A stretch of DNA of 64,000 bases from NCBI GenBank assembly GCA_947652605.1, contig OX393579.1, forward strand, positions 24,697,674 through 24,761,673, written 5' to 3'. Of the stretch, positions 34,113 through 46,485 are shown piece by piece; the stretch's first letter is position 1; each line of letters starts with the position of its first letter. Below the pieces are notes generated by a model. It saw nothing but the letters and a program-made list of their open reading frames with translations. It searched no databases and was not told where the DNA came from. A program made the translations under genes and the position numbers. The DNA is from Elmis aenea (lineage: Eukaryota; Arthropoda; Insecta; Coleoptera; Elmidae).

Positions 34113-35038
34113 GGGTGCCGTGACCTGCACAAACAATTGTCCAAAAAATGTTTTTGTAAATATTAAATGACATTTAGGTTACTTTAATCGGCTTTGAAGG
34201 TTGCGGAATCGGTTTTTTGACAAAAAGTCAATTTTTTTAAATGGAACCATGCTGGTACTAGCAGTTATTTAAATGTAGCATCTTTTAACGAATCCATCAA
34301 TACCAATAACTTGTATTTTTATTAAGAATCTACTTCAAAAATTTCAAATTATTGTGAAAATTTATTAAGAGATCCTGTTAATCGCAGTACACTGTGCATA
34401 ACTAAAACAAAACAAATGATCGTTGTTTTATGTTTAACTACTATAGTCATTTAATTAAAAAGTCTAAAAATTTTGGTAATCATTTTTATATAATTAGATT
34501 ACTGCGATTAAAAGGATCTCTTTATAAATTTTCACAATAATTTGAAATTTTTGAAGTAGATTCTTAATTAAAATACAAGTTGTTGGTACCGATAGATTCG
34601 TTAGAAGATGCTTGATTTAAATAACCGATAGTACCAGCATGTTCGATTTAAAAAAATTGACTTTTTGTCAAAAAACCGATTCCGCAACCTTCAAAACCGA
34701 TTAAAGTAACCTAAATATCGTTTAAAATTTACAAAAACGTTTTTTGGACAATTGTTGACATAATAAAAATCAATTTGTGCAGGTCACGGCACTCTTAATA
34801 AAAAACTAAATTTTGTTTTAAAAAACTTTTGAGGTTATAAAAACTAACGAAAATAGTGCAGTTGTATCAAAAATCACTTTCTCTTTCAAAAAATATAAAA
34901 ATATACAGGGTGTTCCATTTAAAATAACAAAGTTGGGGTCATTTCCGGCGAAACCAGAAGTCTTAAATTTCATTAATCTAAAATCAAAACTAAAGAAAAA
35001 AAAGGGGGTGTACCACACTTCATTTACGCCCAGTATGT

Positions 35039-35814
35039 GACATTAGCAGAAAGCATATTACGTTTTTTTAACGGCTGCGGGGTGAAAATTCTTCGTGATC
35101 TCGAGGCGCTGATCTTAGTTTGGGGTTTCCTGTTATATTGGTTTTTTATGCTACCATTTGTCGAATCTCATGATCAAAACAATGATTTTTTTGATGGACA
35201 AATAAACATGTTATTCTAATTTGGATTGTTTTATCAGGGGGATATTATCATATAATTTGCATGCTAGCATGAAAATCCTAAATGACGTTTATAAGAAATA
35301 AAAAAGTTTACTGTAATTTAAGGTGTGAAGTTCTATAAGTATCTTTCTTTAGTTGAAGTATCTTTTAGGTTAAGTAAAATTACTAATTAAAGCAAGATTT
35401 TTATTTAGGTATATTATTATATTTACTTAAGTACGTTTTGTACTAAAAGTAATCTAGATTCCTGTGTAATTAATTATTCATAAAGTTCTCTTTTTTTTTG
35501 TCAATAAAATAGGCGCCGAAAATTACTCTTCTTATACGTAAGACAATAAAAAATAAAATATAACATCGAAGTTAACTATGAACAATTTCAGAAGTCGACT
35601 AAATTTAAAAGGCGACGGTCCGTTTGACGCGCCTGAAACGACTTTAGTAGTTCTCAGAGCCGATGGATTTAGTTCCGATTTTCTTACTAAAAATAACTGA
35701 AAAACTAGAAGAGGCCGCCAAGTACACCTTGCAACAGTTGTAACAGATTTGCTGCACATATAAATAAACGAATTATTGCAAAACAAAATATAAGGTGAAT
35801 CAATATACATACTT
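35039..35814. other. No gene recognised
   Basis: AT-rich. The minus-strand 101-codon frame at 35532-35837 overlaps the start of the next MITE and has no family motif. Nothing else. Confidence 0.35.
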
Positions 35815-35822
35815 GTTCTCAT

Positions 35823-36171
35823 CAGTGGCGTATGCAAGGGGGGATTAGGGGGATAAATCCCCCCAGAAAGTTATAATTACCGTATTTCAAAAATGCGCGA
35901 CAGACTGATCTATTATATTTTACTCATAAATGCTATTTTTGAGTACGTTTGACCTTAAATTTTTTAAAAAAATCACCTATGGCGCTGTTATATGGGGGCA
36001 GTCGCCTCCCTGGACCCCCCGCAACTCTTTCTTACAACTCACAATTGTGTCTAGCCCCCTAGGTCATTTTCTGATTTCACCATTACTATGTCCCATTTGA
36101 AATTAGCCAGTATTATTTTTGCAAATTAAAACAATATCTCCCCCTGAAATGTTTTTCTGCTTACGCCACTG
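35823..36171. mobile_element. hAT-type MITE, CAGTGGCGTATGCAAG ends
   Basis: Inverted ends CAGTGGCGTATGCAAG and CTTACGCCACTG are flanked by gttctcat (35815-35822) and gctctcat (36172-36179), an 8-bp duplication with one change. G-rich and C-rich runs lie just inside the ends. Confidence 0.8.
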
Positions 36172-36185
36172 GCTCTCATATCCAT

Positions 36186-36905
36186 TATACAGTGCTACGT
36201 AAAAGGACGGAAAAAGACAAATATCTAGAATACTATTTAATTAATTTAAATAAATAATTAATTGCAATGAAATTTTATGTTTGTTCGTTATCGCATGTTC
36301 TAGATTTGATGAAAATATGAATGTTGCAATACGCCGTCCTGTTCAACCGGAAACGAACTCGAACTTTGAAAGTTTTAAACAAAAAACCCTGCACATTTTT
36401 ATATTTTTTGATTCCTTTTTAAATTTACCTACTTAAAAAAATGTATGAGGTTATATGGGTCTAACATTAACCGTTTTGGTAAAATTATTATATTTTTATA
36501 AATTATTTTGAGCGATACTGCACTTTCAAAAATGTTCAACATTTAATTACAGACTTTGAAAAGGCATGAGAAATTCGTTTGAAAATAATATTGGCCATAG
36601 ATTAGTTGACACTTTGCACTAACTACATTTTCAAAATATTACACAGGGTGTTTTTTACGCTTAGTTAAATTTGTGAAATTTAAAACATCGATAACTCATT
36701 TTTTTTAAATGCAACATTCTAAATTTTTTTTAGACAGTCTTATAAAAAATTTAATTGTCCTTCAAAAACTTTTGGCTTGTTTTATATCTAAAACTGATGT
36801 TTTCCGAGATATCGCTATTTTATTGTTAATTATTAGAGCAACGTAATAGTTTCAAGTAGGTTATGAAGGCAAACAGCGGTAATTTTGAAATAATTAGTTA
36901 CTCCA
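36186..36905 (+). repeat. Dispersed repeat K, copy 1
   Basis: Starts TATACAGTGCTACG and continues with 'gacaaatatctagaatacta', 'gttcaaccggaaacg', 'acatcgataactcat' and 'gcaacgtaatagtttc' in the same order as copy 2 at 40330-41045. It looks like one arm of a palindromic element; no opposite arm is visible. Confidence 0.75.
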
Positions 36906-37717
36906 TTGCTAGTGTGAACTTTTTCTTTGCACACACAAGTGGATATGACGTTTTAAAAAAATTAAGAAAGAGGGTGTTGTTGTAAAATTATACACATCAA
37001 TGTTTAGTGATGTAGATTAACCCTTTCTCGCGGATATTATTTGGGAACTTAAATGTGTAAATCAGTGTTATTTGCTGATCTTACTATCATCTGTTGTAAG
37101 AGTTCCTTTCTACAGTGAAGCCATGTGTATTTGCTTTGTAGTTGCTGCTCTATTTATTTCATCAAATTACTTGAAAGTATTTATGATGCAAACATTTATT
37201 ACAAAACCAAAAACATGTTGCCACCATATTTTGGTAAGCCTCCCTAGACAATAGTACATCCTTTCTTGGTCCGTGTGATTCACTTATCCCATCACTATTA
37301 TTACTATAATTTCTAAATCCTCTTCCTTCAGTATCAAAACCAGAAATCAAAAATTTACTGTCATTTCTTTTTCCGTCCTTTTTCCGCAATTTTTCTAGTT
37401 TATCCATATCTCCACGACGCACCATGTTGTAAGTGGTTAGACAAAAACATGTTTGTTTAATTTATTGGCGTAGTTTTTAAGCGCAGCAGGCAAATTTATT
37501 TACTAAAGAAAAACTTCCTGTATTTAGAAAAGTCAAATTGTCGCAAAAAAACGTTAACATATGTCCCACAATTACTCTAAAAAAGGCCGTGAAGGTAAGT
37601 CTACAAACAAAAGTCACTGGCATTACCACTAACAAAAGCCTTACACGTTACGGCAGAGAGGCGCAAAATGAAAAAAAAGAAACACATTTTTTGAATACAA
37701 GTTTCTGATTTTCTAAA
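36906..37717. other. Unexplained minus-strand open frame
   Basis: A minus-strand frame at 37162-37425 starts MVRRGDMDKLEKLRKKDGKR. Its first 70 or so codons are hydrophilic and not obviously AT-driven. I do not recognise a family, see no clear splice donor, and the last 15 codons look random. It could be a decayed exon or chance. The remainder shows nothing. Confidence 0.25.
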
Positions 37718-38013
37718 GATCTATTCTTTCTACAAGCCCAAGGTGTCTACCAGATTCCTTGTTCATGTGGCAACTTAAAAATCTGCGAATCAATCATTCC
37801 ATTAAAATCCGCCTAACGATGAAAATGACTAAAGCGTATAATCATTTATACACTTGCCAAACACAACCTCAAAACTATAAAATACGTTATGTAGATTATT
37901 CAAACTTTACCATCTTCTCTACACAAAATCAGAGAAGCTATGAACTTTCAACTATGACGAATACTATAACTCCCTCCACAGCGACTGGAAGTGGCTACTA
38001 GGATCATGCAAAA
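37718..38013 (+). pseudogene. Penelope-like element C-terminal relic (GIY-YIG region)
   Basis: The plus strand reads DLFFLQAQGVYQIPCSCGNL. The GVYxIPCSCG signature opens the GIY-YIG endonuclease domain that follows the reverse transcriptase in Penelope-like retroelements. In shifted frames it continues with SIKIRLTMKMTKAYNH, then KIREAMNFQ, and near the end NSLHSDWKWLL, in the order expected of the family's C-terminus. Frameshifts and stops show that it is dead. The reverse transcriptase part is not visible upstream. Confidence 0.5.
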
Positions 38014-39456
38014 AGTTATGCAATACTGGTTACTGACCATTTAGTATAAATGCATCTAGTTCTCGTTAAGTATTTAGATCAGTAAGTTAGCATACTAAAT
38101 TTGTAAAAATAAAAAGATGTGTTTTGAAACGGCAATAAAACATCGATTTAAAAAATTTCATTAGACGCGTTCTAGTTTAAAAACCAAAAATCTACATAAG
38201 ACATCGCCTAAGAGTATGTAGTTTTAAAAAAATATTTTAAGTTATCTAATATTGATGAAATCAAACATCAGCAAACGAGGTAAAATTACATTTTAATTTT
38301 TTGTGTTTAAAACAAATCTGTGTTCTTTATAGCTATTTTAAATTATTCTTCTTAAGTTAAACATTGTAAACCTTGTAGAGATTAACTATTAATTTTGTTA
38401 AAGCATACTGCAATTCGCAGGTATATACATATAGAAAAACACGGTTATGTAATAAAATATTTTTCTGTTATTTATGAATAACTAACGTTAAGGGCGGGTA
38501 TCGAAGCGTTGTAAGTTAAATTATATTAACTACACTTAAAAAACTTGTAGAGTTGATCACAGAATTTAAAAACTCCAAATACTAACGGAGTTATAAGGAA
38601 CACAAAAAATTTAATTTCCCTTTTTTTTAAATTACTAAGAAACTAAAGAAAATATGCCACATTATGTTGTATTAGCGCTTAATTAAAAATCAAAGTTGTT
38701 GTATTTTTTTCAGATAAGCAAAATGTTTAGTATATTATATACAGCAGCTTGTATTTTAAAGATTAATAAATAAAAAACATTAAATCGATTTAAAAAATAT
38801 TTTGTGGAAGCCACAAATAGTTTGACACGTTTATTTATTACCGTAATCAATGTTACCCAAATAAAACACACCAATTTTATTCTTTTATTCAGCCCTACCC
38901 TTTTGTCAAACAATGTCTCTATTCATATAACTTTAGGTCACTATGTCTGGTCATCATTTATTGACAGAAAAACACTTTAGAGTGTTAAAAACATGGTTTT
39001 AAAGCTTAACGTTAATTTTAAACCTATCGCATTTCCCTACGCTAGAATTGTTTAAACAATATCCTATTTCCATGAAACTTTGTTAGCGTCGTACTAACTG
39101 CCTTCGTCTGGTGCATGTCTTTCGCAATAATAATTAGCCAAATTATAATAATAAAAAGTTTCCTTTTGTATTGTAGGCGTTAGACAAGCACCATTAATAA
39201 AGTTATAAATTTAGCAAGTGTTGTGTGCATCTGACGTTTATAACGGCAGACTCGATATATGTGACAAAAAGCTAACCTTATTATTATAAAGCTCCGACTA
39301 TTTCTAGCAGCTGCGCAGAAGACAACAAAAAAAATAGTAAAAAAATATTTTTTATGCAAATTGCGGTACAAGGCGTTGTATAATACAACAATTTGTTAAG
39401 TAGTGTTGACATTGAATTTAAGTTTATATTAATTTATTTAAATTTAAATCCAACTT
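38014..39456. other. AT-rich DNA, no gene recognised
   Basis: Nothing found on either strand. Minus-strand frames at 38710 and 39180 have no motif. Confidence 0.4.
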
Positions 39457-39459
39457 TAA

Positions 39460-39863
39460 TGGGTAGTTCACACGGTGACTTTTAAAGTCGCGATTTTAAA
39501 AGTCGCGACTTTTAAAATCGTGACTTTAAAAGTCACCGTGTCAACTACCCAAATTAAAAGTCGCGAATTTAAAATAAAAATGGCCGCTCTTGTAATTGCA
39601 GCATCGAGTATTGTAGAGCAACTAATTATTTTGAAGTTGCTATTTGTTGATAATGTTCTAAAATCGTTTGAACATCTATTGGGGACTTGATAAATTGGAA
39701 ATCGATGACAAACAAATGTATATTAGGTTAGGTTAACCTAACATATTTGTCTGTTATGTCAAAATATAAAAATATGGTAGGCTTACGTCAAATGTCGATA
39801 TGTCAAATCGAAGTCGCGACTTTAAAAAGTCGCGACTTTAAAAGTCACCGTGTGAACTACCCA
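39460..39863. mobile_element. PIF/Harbinger-like MITE with TAA duplication
   Basis: Ends TGGGTAGTTCACACGGTGAC and the complement GTCACCGTGTGAACTACCCA are flanked by TAA at 39457-39459 and 39864-39866. A three-base TWA duplication is typical of PIF/Harbinger. The word AAAGTCGCGACTTT is repeated next to both ends. A third copy of the terminus occurs at about 39526-39551, so the first 92 bp form a complete small hairpin by themselves. The plus-strand frame at 39475-39690 is not a gene. Confidence 0.8.
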
Positions 39864-39866
39864 TAA

Positions 39867-40329
39867 CTTAGCTATTCTAATTTAAAAACTTGGCTTTTTG
39901 GTTTTTGTACATAATTAAAACTTCGATATATTTTGAACAAATCTGACTTGCGTAGAAAACTTGGTTGAATAAAAACGTGCGATAAAGAAATACTGGTGTT
40001 AAATATAGATTTTATTATAATACACAGTTATTATTTTTCCAATATTGAAGATTACGCAGATAACTCCTCTAATATAGCATGTTATTGTCATGCTAACTAC
40101 CAAGATTATGATAGACAGGCAATTGTGATTAGCCTGCCTCTAGTTCTATATTACATATTTTTAAGCAGACACAAAACTATTATACTTCTGCAGCGCTTAG
40201 AAAGTTCATTTTAATTTATATAAAATGAGGTTTATTTGATTTTCTTGAAATAAATTTAGTAATAATCAGCACAGATCCGAAACCGGAATGAATTAAGAGG
40301 TAATTTTTTCATGAAATGTAAAACTAAAT
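39867..40329. other. No gene recognised
   Basis: AT-rich, with no motif. A 72-codon frame at 39996-40214 has no recognisable content. Confidence 0.4.
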
Positions 40330-41045
40330 TATACAGGGATGCGCAAAAGTATGGAAACAGACAAATATCTAGAATACTATTGCAGATATAACAATGAAAT
40401 TTTGCATCTCAGCGATATGGTATTTTTTGGATTCGATGAAAATATTAAGGTTGCAATACGACTTCCGGTTCAACCGGAAACGGACTCAAGTTTTAAATAG
40501 AACACCCTGTATATTTTTACTCTTTTGGATTCCTCCTAAAATTTACTTTAAAATCACAATACTTTCTTCATACTACGTATGGCGAAAGTAAAAACGTTTA
40601 AGGTTATATGGGTCTAAAGTCAACCGTTTTCGTAAAATTTACATTTTTATGAAAATTTTGAGCGATACAGTTTTGTTTATTTTTTTTACATTTAAGTGCT
40701 TTAAAAAGGCAGTAGAATTTCGTTAAAAAATTAGATTAACAATCGATTAATTAACCATTTGCGCTAGCTATATTTTTAAATTATTATACAGGGTGTTTTT
40801 ACCTTTGGTCAAACTTGTGAAACTTTAAACATCGATAACTTATTTTTCTTAAATACAACACCCTATTTGTTTTTGCATAGTTTTGTAGAAAATTTGATTG
40901 TCTTTCAAAAATATTCACCATGTTTCATACCTAAATCTGATATTTTACGAGATATCGCGATTTTATTGTAAATTATTCCGGCAACGTAATATTTTCGAGT
41001 AGGCTATGAATATAGACCGCGGTAATTTAAAAAAAATTGAAAGAT
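40330..41045 (+). repeat. Dispersed repeat K, copy 2
   Basis: Same orientation and block order as copy 1, starting TATACAGGGATGCGCAAAAG. It has internal 'aacaccctgtatattttt' and 'tacagggtgttttta' tips that are also seen, diverged, in copy 1. Confidence 0.75.
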
Positions 41046-41300
41046 GAAAAGAAGAAAGTTGTAATATTACCTTTTCCTTTCGAATTTTCGAAATTTTTTG
41101 TAAAGTAGATGTAATTTTACCAATCTTAATATCTTTATATCACGGTTTATTATCAGGGCCACAATATTTTTCATATAATTGATTTTGATCGTTTGCAAAG
41201 TCTTAAAAACCGATTGATAATGTACTGAGTACGCGAAAAGAACGCTGATTAAACAAAAGTCACTGACCATCTTATCTTTAAATTTAAAAAAAAAACTGTT

Positions 41301-41434
41301 AGGGTGGAAACCGTTTCCGGTTCAACGGAAAATCATACTGTAGAAACACAAAAAATTAGTTTATAAGATTTAGTACCTAATTGCAAAACCGGTAACCGGA
41401 ATTGAACCGTTATTTCTTGCGGTTCGAGTCCTTG
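41301..41434. mobile_element. Possible short relative of hAT MITE family E
   Basis: 'agggtggaaaccgtttccgg' on the left and 'cggttcgagtcct' on the right resemble the worn CAGGGCTCGAAACCG termini of family E. No target duplication is visible, so the call is weak. Confidence 0.35.
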
Positions 41435-41887
41435 ATGTCACCCAATCTGTTTGAAAAATGACACTATTTGTTTTCATTTGTGATACTAAATTGGTTTTGA
41501 TTGGAGAAGTTGTGTCTGAATAATATACGAACTCAACTAGGGTTTGGGAAGATTCGGTCTTTTTAGATTCGACGAATCCGAATCGAATCCACGATTATTT
41601 TACGAATCCGAATCCGGATCCGAATCCAGTTCTAAAATTAAATGAATTGTAGTGCCATAAAAATTATTGTACGTATGGTGTTTAAAGTTCGCGCAAATTT
41701 TAAAATTACAGGCGATTTACAATATTTGTCAGCGGTTGTCAGTTTTGTCAGTAGCGCATCAATGGGTTTTACTAACACGGTGTTAAGTTAATTCATGTTT
41801 ATATTAATAATTCAAACGGCCTTCAATCAGTTAAAATGGCACTGTATTTCATTGTTAAAGTATGAAGTAAAATAACAAGTATATTAG

Positions 41888-42355
41888 TATACAGGGTGTT
41901 TTACTTTTCCATGGGACACTATTACTATCTCCGTAAATAATGAAAATACAAGGTTGATCAAATGGGACAAAAGTTAGCTATTTAGGGGTGTATTTTAAAC
42001 CAGATCTTGTTTTGTTTAAAAATTCCATGGCTTGCGTGATATAACGAAAAAACCGAAATCGATCAAAATTTTTAAAACTTAAATATCTCGGCTATTGTTG
42101 CTAATACACAAAAACGCCAAAGGAAAAAAGTTTTGTACATTTGGTTTGCTATAAGATGGCAACAGTCAGATTTTTTTTATGAATTACCGTGCGAGATATT
42201 TGACAAAACAACTTTTTTTTGAATGGCAATCGTAGTAGGTGATGACTGATTTAAAGATTATTTTTTTCTCTTTACAATGATATAATATTTTGTATGTCTA
42301 TTTTCAAAAATAAGCGAAATAACCTAAAAAAATGCAAAATCTTAAGATAAAAATC
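41888..42355. repeat. Single arm of palindromic family F
   Basis: Starts TATACAGGGTGTTTTACTTT and follows the left arm of the full F element at 60664 closely ('ctatctccgtaaataatgaa', 'gcttgcgtgatat', 'aattaccgtgcgagatattt'). The opposite arm is missing. Confidence 0.8.
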
Positions 42356-42373
42356 AAGGTTATTTTTTTGCTT

Positions 42374-42720
42374 CGGCTTCAGAGAAGTTCTCTCTGAATT
42401 GGTTGACCTTGGTTTAATTGTTATGATTGCTCGATATACTTTTTCTAAATAGTTCGTTCTAATTTTGGCATTTGAAAATAATGCATTTTTTTAAGTAGGC
42501 AAATTTATCTTGAGACTTTGGTAATATAAGGCATTTTACCGTTTCCAATATATGATTAAGCTCTTCTTCCATCGTTAACAACTGAACGTCATCTGCAGTA
42601 TTCCGCAATCACCCTCTGTTGATTGCTCTGTTTCTTCATTTTTGTCTTCTCCGTCAAACAATCGTTTCGTAGGTAATACTTGTTGCAAAATTAAGTATTT
42701 TCTCTGAAGTTGTGGTAGCA
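42374..42720 (-). pseudogene. hAT transposase C-terminal remnant
   Basis: The minus strand reads EKVYRAIITIKPRSTNSER and, after a one-base shift, FSEAEAK. Together these correspond to the conserved TSxxSERxFSxAG core of the hAT C-terminal dimerisation domain, which cuts and pastes hAT elements. The SER codons are at 42390-42398. Upstream (toward 42720) are shorter open pieces such as MEEELNHILETVKC, separated by stops. The BED finger and the catalytic RNase H-like core are not visible. It lies inside the hAT termini at 41538-42832, in the expected relation to them. Confidence 0.6.
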
Positions 42721-43008
42721 TTAATGAGACCTAATCCGAGATTCGTCGAATCTTAGACCGAATATCGAATCCGAATATTTGCTGTAGGATTCGGCGAATC
42801 CGAATCCGGGTACCCGGATCCGAAAAACCCTAAACTCAACGTGACTCTTCAAATACGAAAGTCTTGGATGATTTATAAATATGCGTTTCTTTAGGATTTT
42901 TTGTAATGTGTAAACTAGCAGTGACAAAAAAGCAGCATGTAAATAAATTCATTACGCTGTCCAATTTTTTCCCAATTCATCGCCTTTGAAAAATAATAAC
43001 GAATTTAG

Positions 43009-44006
43009 AGGGTGGTCCACTTTTTTGTAGTAGGACTTTAACAGTCCATAAAAAAACCTATTTTGAAGCCAATATTCCATATCAACGTGGGTTCATAAAC
43101 GCTTCATTTTAAAGATACAGGGTGTTGAAATTTTCGAAAATATCGATAATGTTTAACCGTTTCTCAACCAGTAGATATATTTAAACCAAATTTGATATAC
43201 AGCACCACCTTTCAAGTCCCACAAGCAACCAGTGGCGGAGTTGTGGGGGTTCAGTTTCAATAAATTTTATAAAAAAGTAGCACGGCCCTTTTCAAAAGCA
43301 AACTCGAACTTGTTTTTGGGTAGAACATTTTATTCTAAACAAAAGGTGTCTCTTAAGTTTTTTTTGTATCTGCCACAGTTTGGCGCGAAATTTGATTTAT
43401 TTTACTATTTTCGCGAAAAATTTGCTTATTTGTTCGATCTAAACATATCGCGAAAAGCAGAAAATTGCAAGTTGCAGAGTAAATGCTCAAAATGAGGATC
43501 ATTAATCGTTAATGTAGCGGAATTTCTTTCCTCTTTATTAGCATGTGCTGTTATTAAAAACTGAAAAAATCGGTAATTAGTACTTCTTTATTTCGAACAT
43601 TAGCGATATTTTTGAGCAAATTTTTCGCGAGAATAGTAAAATGAATTAAATTCCGCGCCAAACGGTTGCAGATACAAAGAAAAGTCAAGATACACTTTTT
43701 GTATGCTCTACCCAAAGATTTCGAACAAGGCCGTACTAGTATTTTTATAAAATGTATTGACACTGAACCCCCACAACTCCGCCACTGGTTGCTTGTGGTA
43801 CTTGAAATTCTAACCGATTGTGGTAACCTGTAAGGTGGTGCTGTATACCAAATTTGGTTTAAATATATCTACTGGTTGAGAAACGGTTTAACATTACCGA
43901 TATTTTTTCGAAAATTTGCTGTATCTTTAAAATGAAGCGTTTATGGACCCATGTTGATATGAAATATTCGCTTTAAAAAGAGTTTCCTGCTACAAAAAAG
44001 TGGACA
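43009..44006. repeat. Palindromic element family A, copy 3
   Basis: Begins GAGGGTGGTCCACTTTTTTG and ends GCTACAAAAAAGTGGACA. The arms pair as in copy 2, including 'aaaccgtttctcaaccag' and its complement. The extreme right tip (CCACCCTGTATA) is missing, where an N-family fragment and a MITE follow. The open frames at 43232 and 43554 are arm sequence. Confidence 0.85.
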
Positions 44007-44400
44007 AGTGACAATAATCTACAATCAGGCATATCAAACACGCGGCCCGCGGGCCGCATGCGGCTCGCCAACAAGTAGTCTGCGGCCCTCCAAGATTAGT
44101 TACTATAAAAATTATTTAATGCTTGACAATGATGGATTTTTAAAATTAAAATTATACATAAATTATTTATATAAACATATTTCAAAATTTCATTTAGCGT
44201 TGTAGTAAGCGTTTAATTAAAAAAATTCTATGAACAAAGTTTGTGTTGGAAGTAGTTCCAAATGTTGGCACACTGATTAATTATTAAACAAATTTTTTTT
44301 TTGCGGCCCACCTTTAGTTAAACCTTGTTTGTGCGATCCGTTAGCCATTGAGTTTGACACCCCTGATCTACATGTTTACTTTGTTTTTATAAGAGTATAG
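44006..44400. repeat. Fragment of palindromic family N split by a MITE
   Basis: 'gtgacaataatctaca' on the left of the MITE and 'atctacatg' through 'actttgtttttataagag' on its right together resemble the first 60-odd bases of family N (22080 onward). Confidence 0.5.
44026..44365. mobile_element. hAT-type MITE, ends like CAGGGGTGTCAAACTC
   Basis: Left CAGGCATATCAAACACG and right GAGTTTGACACCCCTG are inverted, with GCGGCCCGCGGGCCGCATGC just inside the left end and TGCGGCCCACC near the right. The flanks ATCTACAAT and ATCTACAT fit an 8-bp duplication with a one-base change. Confidence 0.8.
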
Positions 44401-46485
44401 GTATATAATGTAGTTTTAAGACATATTAGTATAATAATATCATATTGTTGATTTTGTTGTGATGTTATAATAATAGACGTTAAAATTTAAATTTTCAGTA
44501 TCATTATTTGCTGGTTCATAAATATTAATACCCATACATGTTCAAATATGAATGTCACAAGTAATATTAATTAACAGTGCATGCAGTAACTTACATAAAA
44601 TATATGTTTATAAAAAAAAATACAGTTATAGTAACGAGCAAAATATCTCGGTTGATGGAAGAAATATAAAAACGGGTTAATATAGAAGTTATGGATGTTT
44701 TCATGTGCCGTTAAATAATATTGCTTTTGTAATTCTTTTCTGTTTATTATACGTTGTGTGCTACAAATTTCTATTGAGTTTAAAAAGTAATCCTATCTGC
44801 TTTTGATAATATATTTGTTATACTAAACTGTACGACGATATTGATATAAAACAAAATAAATAAGAAAATAAGCAAGCTTTGAAACTAAGATAAATTTACT
44901 ACTATGAAATAAAAACACGATGATTTAGTGAAACAAAATAAAGAACTATTAAATAAAAAAAGATTGTATTTCATGGCTAGTTTTCGTTGTTTACTATGTT
45001 AAAATTATGGGCCAATCATATCAAAAAGCAGAACAATGAGCTTCTGCTTAATAACCCCAATTTTATTAGTTGATTATTTAATACGTTACATGCTACAAAA
45101 ATATATCTAAAAGTATTTATTTAAAATAACTCCACAAAAATATACAACAAGAATCAAGTCTTTTCAGAAAGTTAAGCAATTGATGTAGTGGTACTCATCC
45201 ATCATTGTAGAAACAATACAATACTTTTAAGTATCTAATTTAGCATCGGAAAGAGATCCTTTCTTTTAATATCAAAATAAATTCTGTTATTATTTACATG
45301 CGTACATTCGTGAGTTTTAATTTGTTGTAACTATGGCTATTATTTAAACAATTTATATTTTAACTCAAAAAATAAACAAAACACGCTCAGCAAATATCAT
45401 TATCTTAATGCACTCTAGTTATTCATTTGCATTTACGTTACTAGTTAATATATTTTTGTAAAAAGGGCAAAAGCACCAAATATAAGATAACATAAAGAAA
45501 TTTTCAATTATATAATGCGCTTTAATTTTAAATAAACAGCTCTTAAAAGTGTGGTACTAACTTGAAAACCCAAGATTTCTGTTTTTTTTTCACACATGCA
45601 TATACGCATAAGAAATCTGTAAAACATAGTATTTTTATTAGTTTGCCACGTGTAAATAAATTATCAGATTTTTGATTTTACATTTTATATTTAATTCGTT
45701 TAATTAATTTATCTTCTCATGGAATAATTAAAAAATACATTATATTTTCTTAACTACTACTTTTATACAAACAAAAAAATGTGAAAAAGCTAGGAGGACT
45801 TTACCTCATGAATAATTTAAAGGTCGAAATACTTAACCTAATTTGCAGTTTATTTTCTCTCACACTTGCCAATGTAGGTTACAAATTTGTGCAAATCTCT
45901 TCAGACCGCGCCAACAACAATTTTGTTCGTTAGAATACGATTGGCAAGCGCGCACATGCGGAAATTCTCCAAAGAAACTACTACGGTAATTGCTGTGAAA
46001 CGTGAAAATAGTTTCTATAAAACTGTTTATATTAAACAGTGTTTGATTTTTTTTTAAAATAAACTTCCTAACATATTGTTTGTCAATAAAAGTAATCATA
46101 ACGTTTTTTTTAGTATATAAGTAATTGGAACGAAAATTTTATTAGTGGTTAAGTACGTATTTAAATTTTCCCGCAATATTTTTACTAGGTAGGTACATGG
46201 TTTGTTAAAACTTACTAACTGTGCATTCAGCACTTCTAATTATCATACGTATTGCCCTGAAACTCATGTATTTACAGAGTACGTTATTACCATATATATA
46301 AATGCATATGCATATGTATTTGTAGGAATGTATAGGTATGTTTGTAGTTGCTTATTTGAATACGTTGAAAACTGTAATGAATACGAGCGTATGTCAAAAG
46401 TAAGTACCGTCTGGTCATTAAGAAAACGCAATTCTATAGAAAAGACATATGATGCTGTTTTTATATTTACGTATGTATATATAGT
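44401..46485. other. AT-rich DNA, no gene recognised
   Basis: About 2 kb without a convincing frame. A minus-strand 79-codon frame at 45860-46099 ends QNCCWRGLKRFAQICNLHWQ; the end is less AT-driven but unrecognised. A plus-strand 99-codon frame (46202-46501) runs over ATGTATAT-type repeats and into the mariner relic and is not supported. Confidence 0.35.

Larger units (their letters stand above)
33472..35038. repeat. Palindromic element family I
   Basis: The left end CATATACCGGGTGTAAATGA and the right end (complement CACATACTGGGCGTAAATGA) are inverted. Paired blocks include 'agtgtggtacacccc', 'ttaaatggaacaccctgtat', 'gtgccgtgacctgcac' and 'acttcaaaaatttcaaatta', with the axis near 34420. 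The left arm has gained a tandem duplication (33713-33812) and a TTAA MITE (33807-34112) that the right arm lacks. Confidence 0.85.
41538..42832. mobile_element. hAT element with 8-bp duplication, hosting half of palindrome F
   Basis: The ends TAGGGTTTGGG and AAAAACCCTA lie between perfect AACTCAAC duplications at 41530-41537 and 42833-42840. GATTCG/CGAATCCG words repeat next to both ends, as transposase binding sites often do. The left half contains a single arm of palindromic family F (41888-42355). The right half contains hAT transposase remains on the minus strand. An internally deleted, once autonomous element is the simplest reading. Confidence 0.85.
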
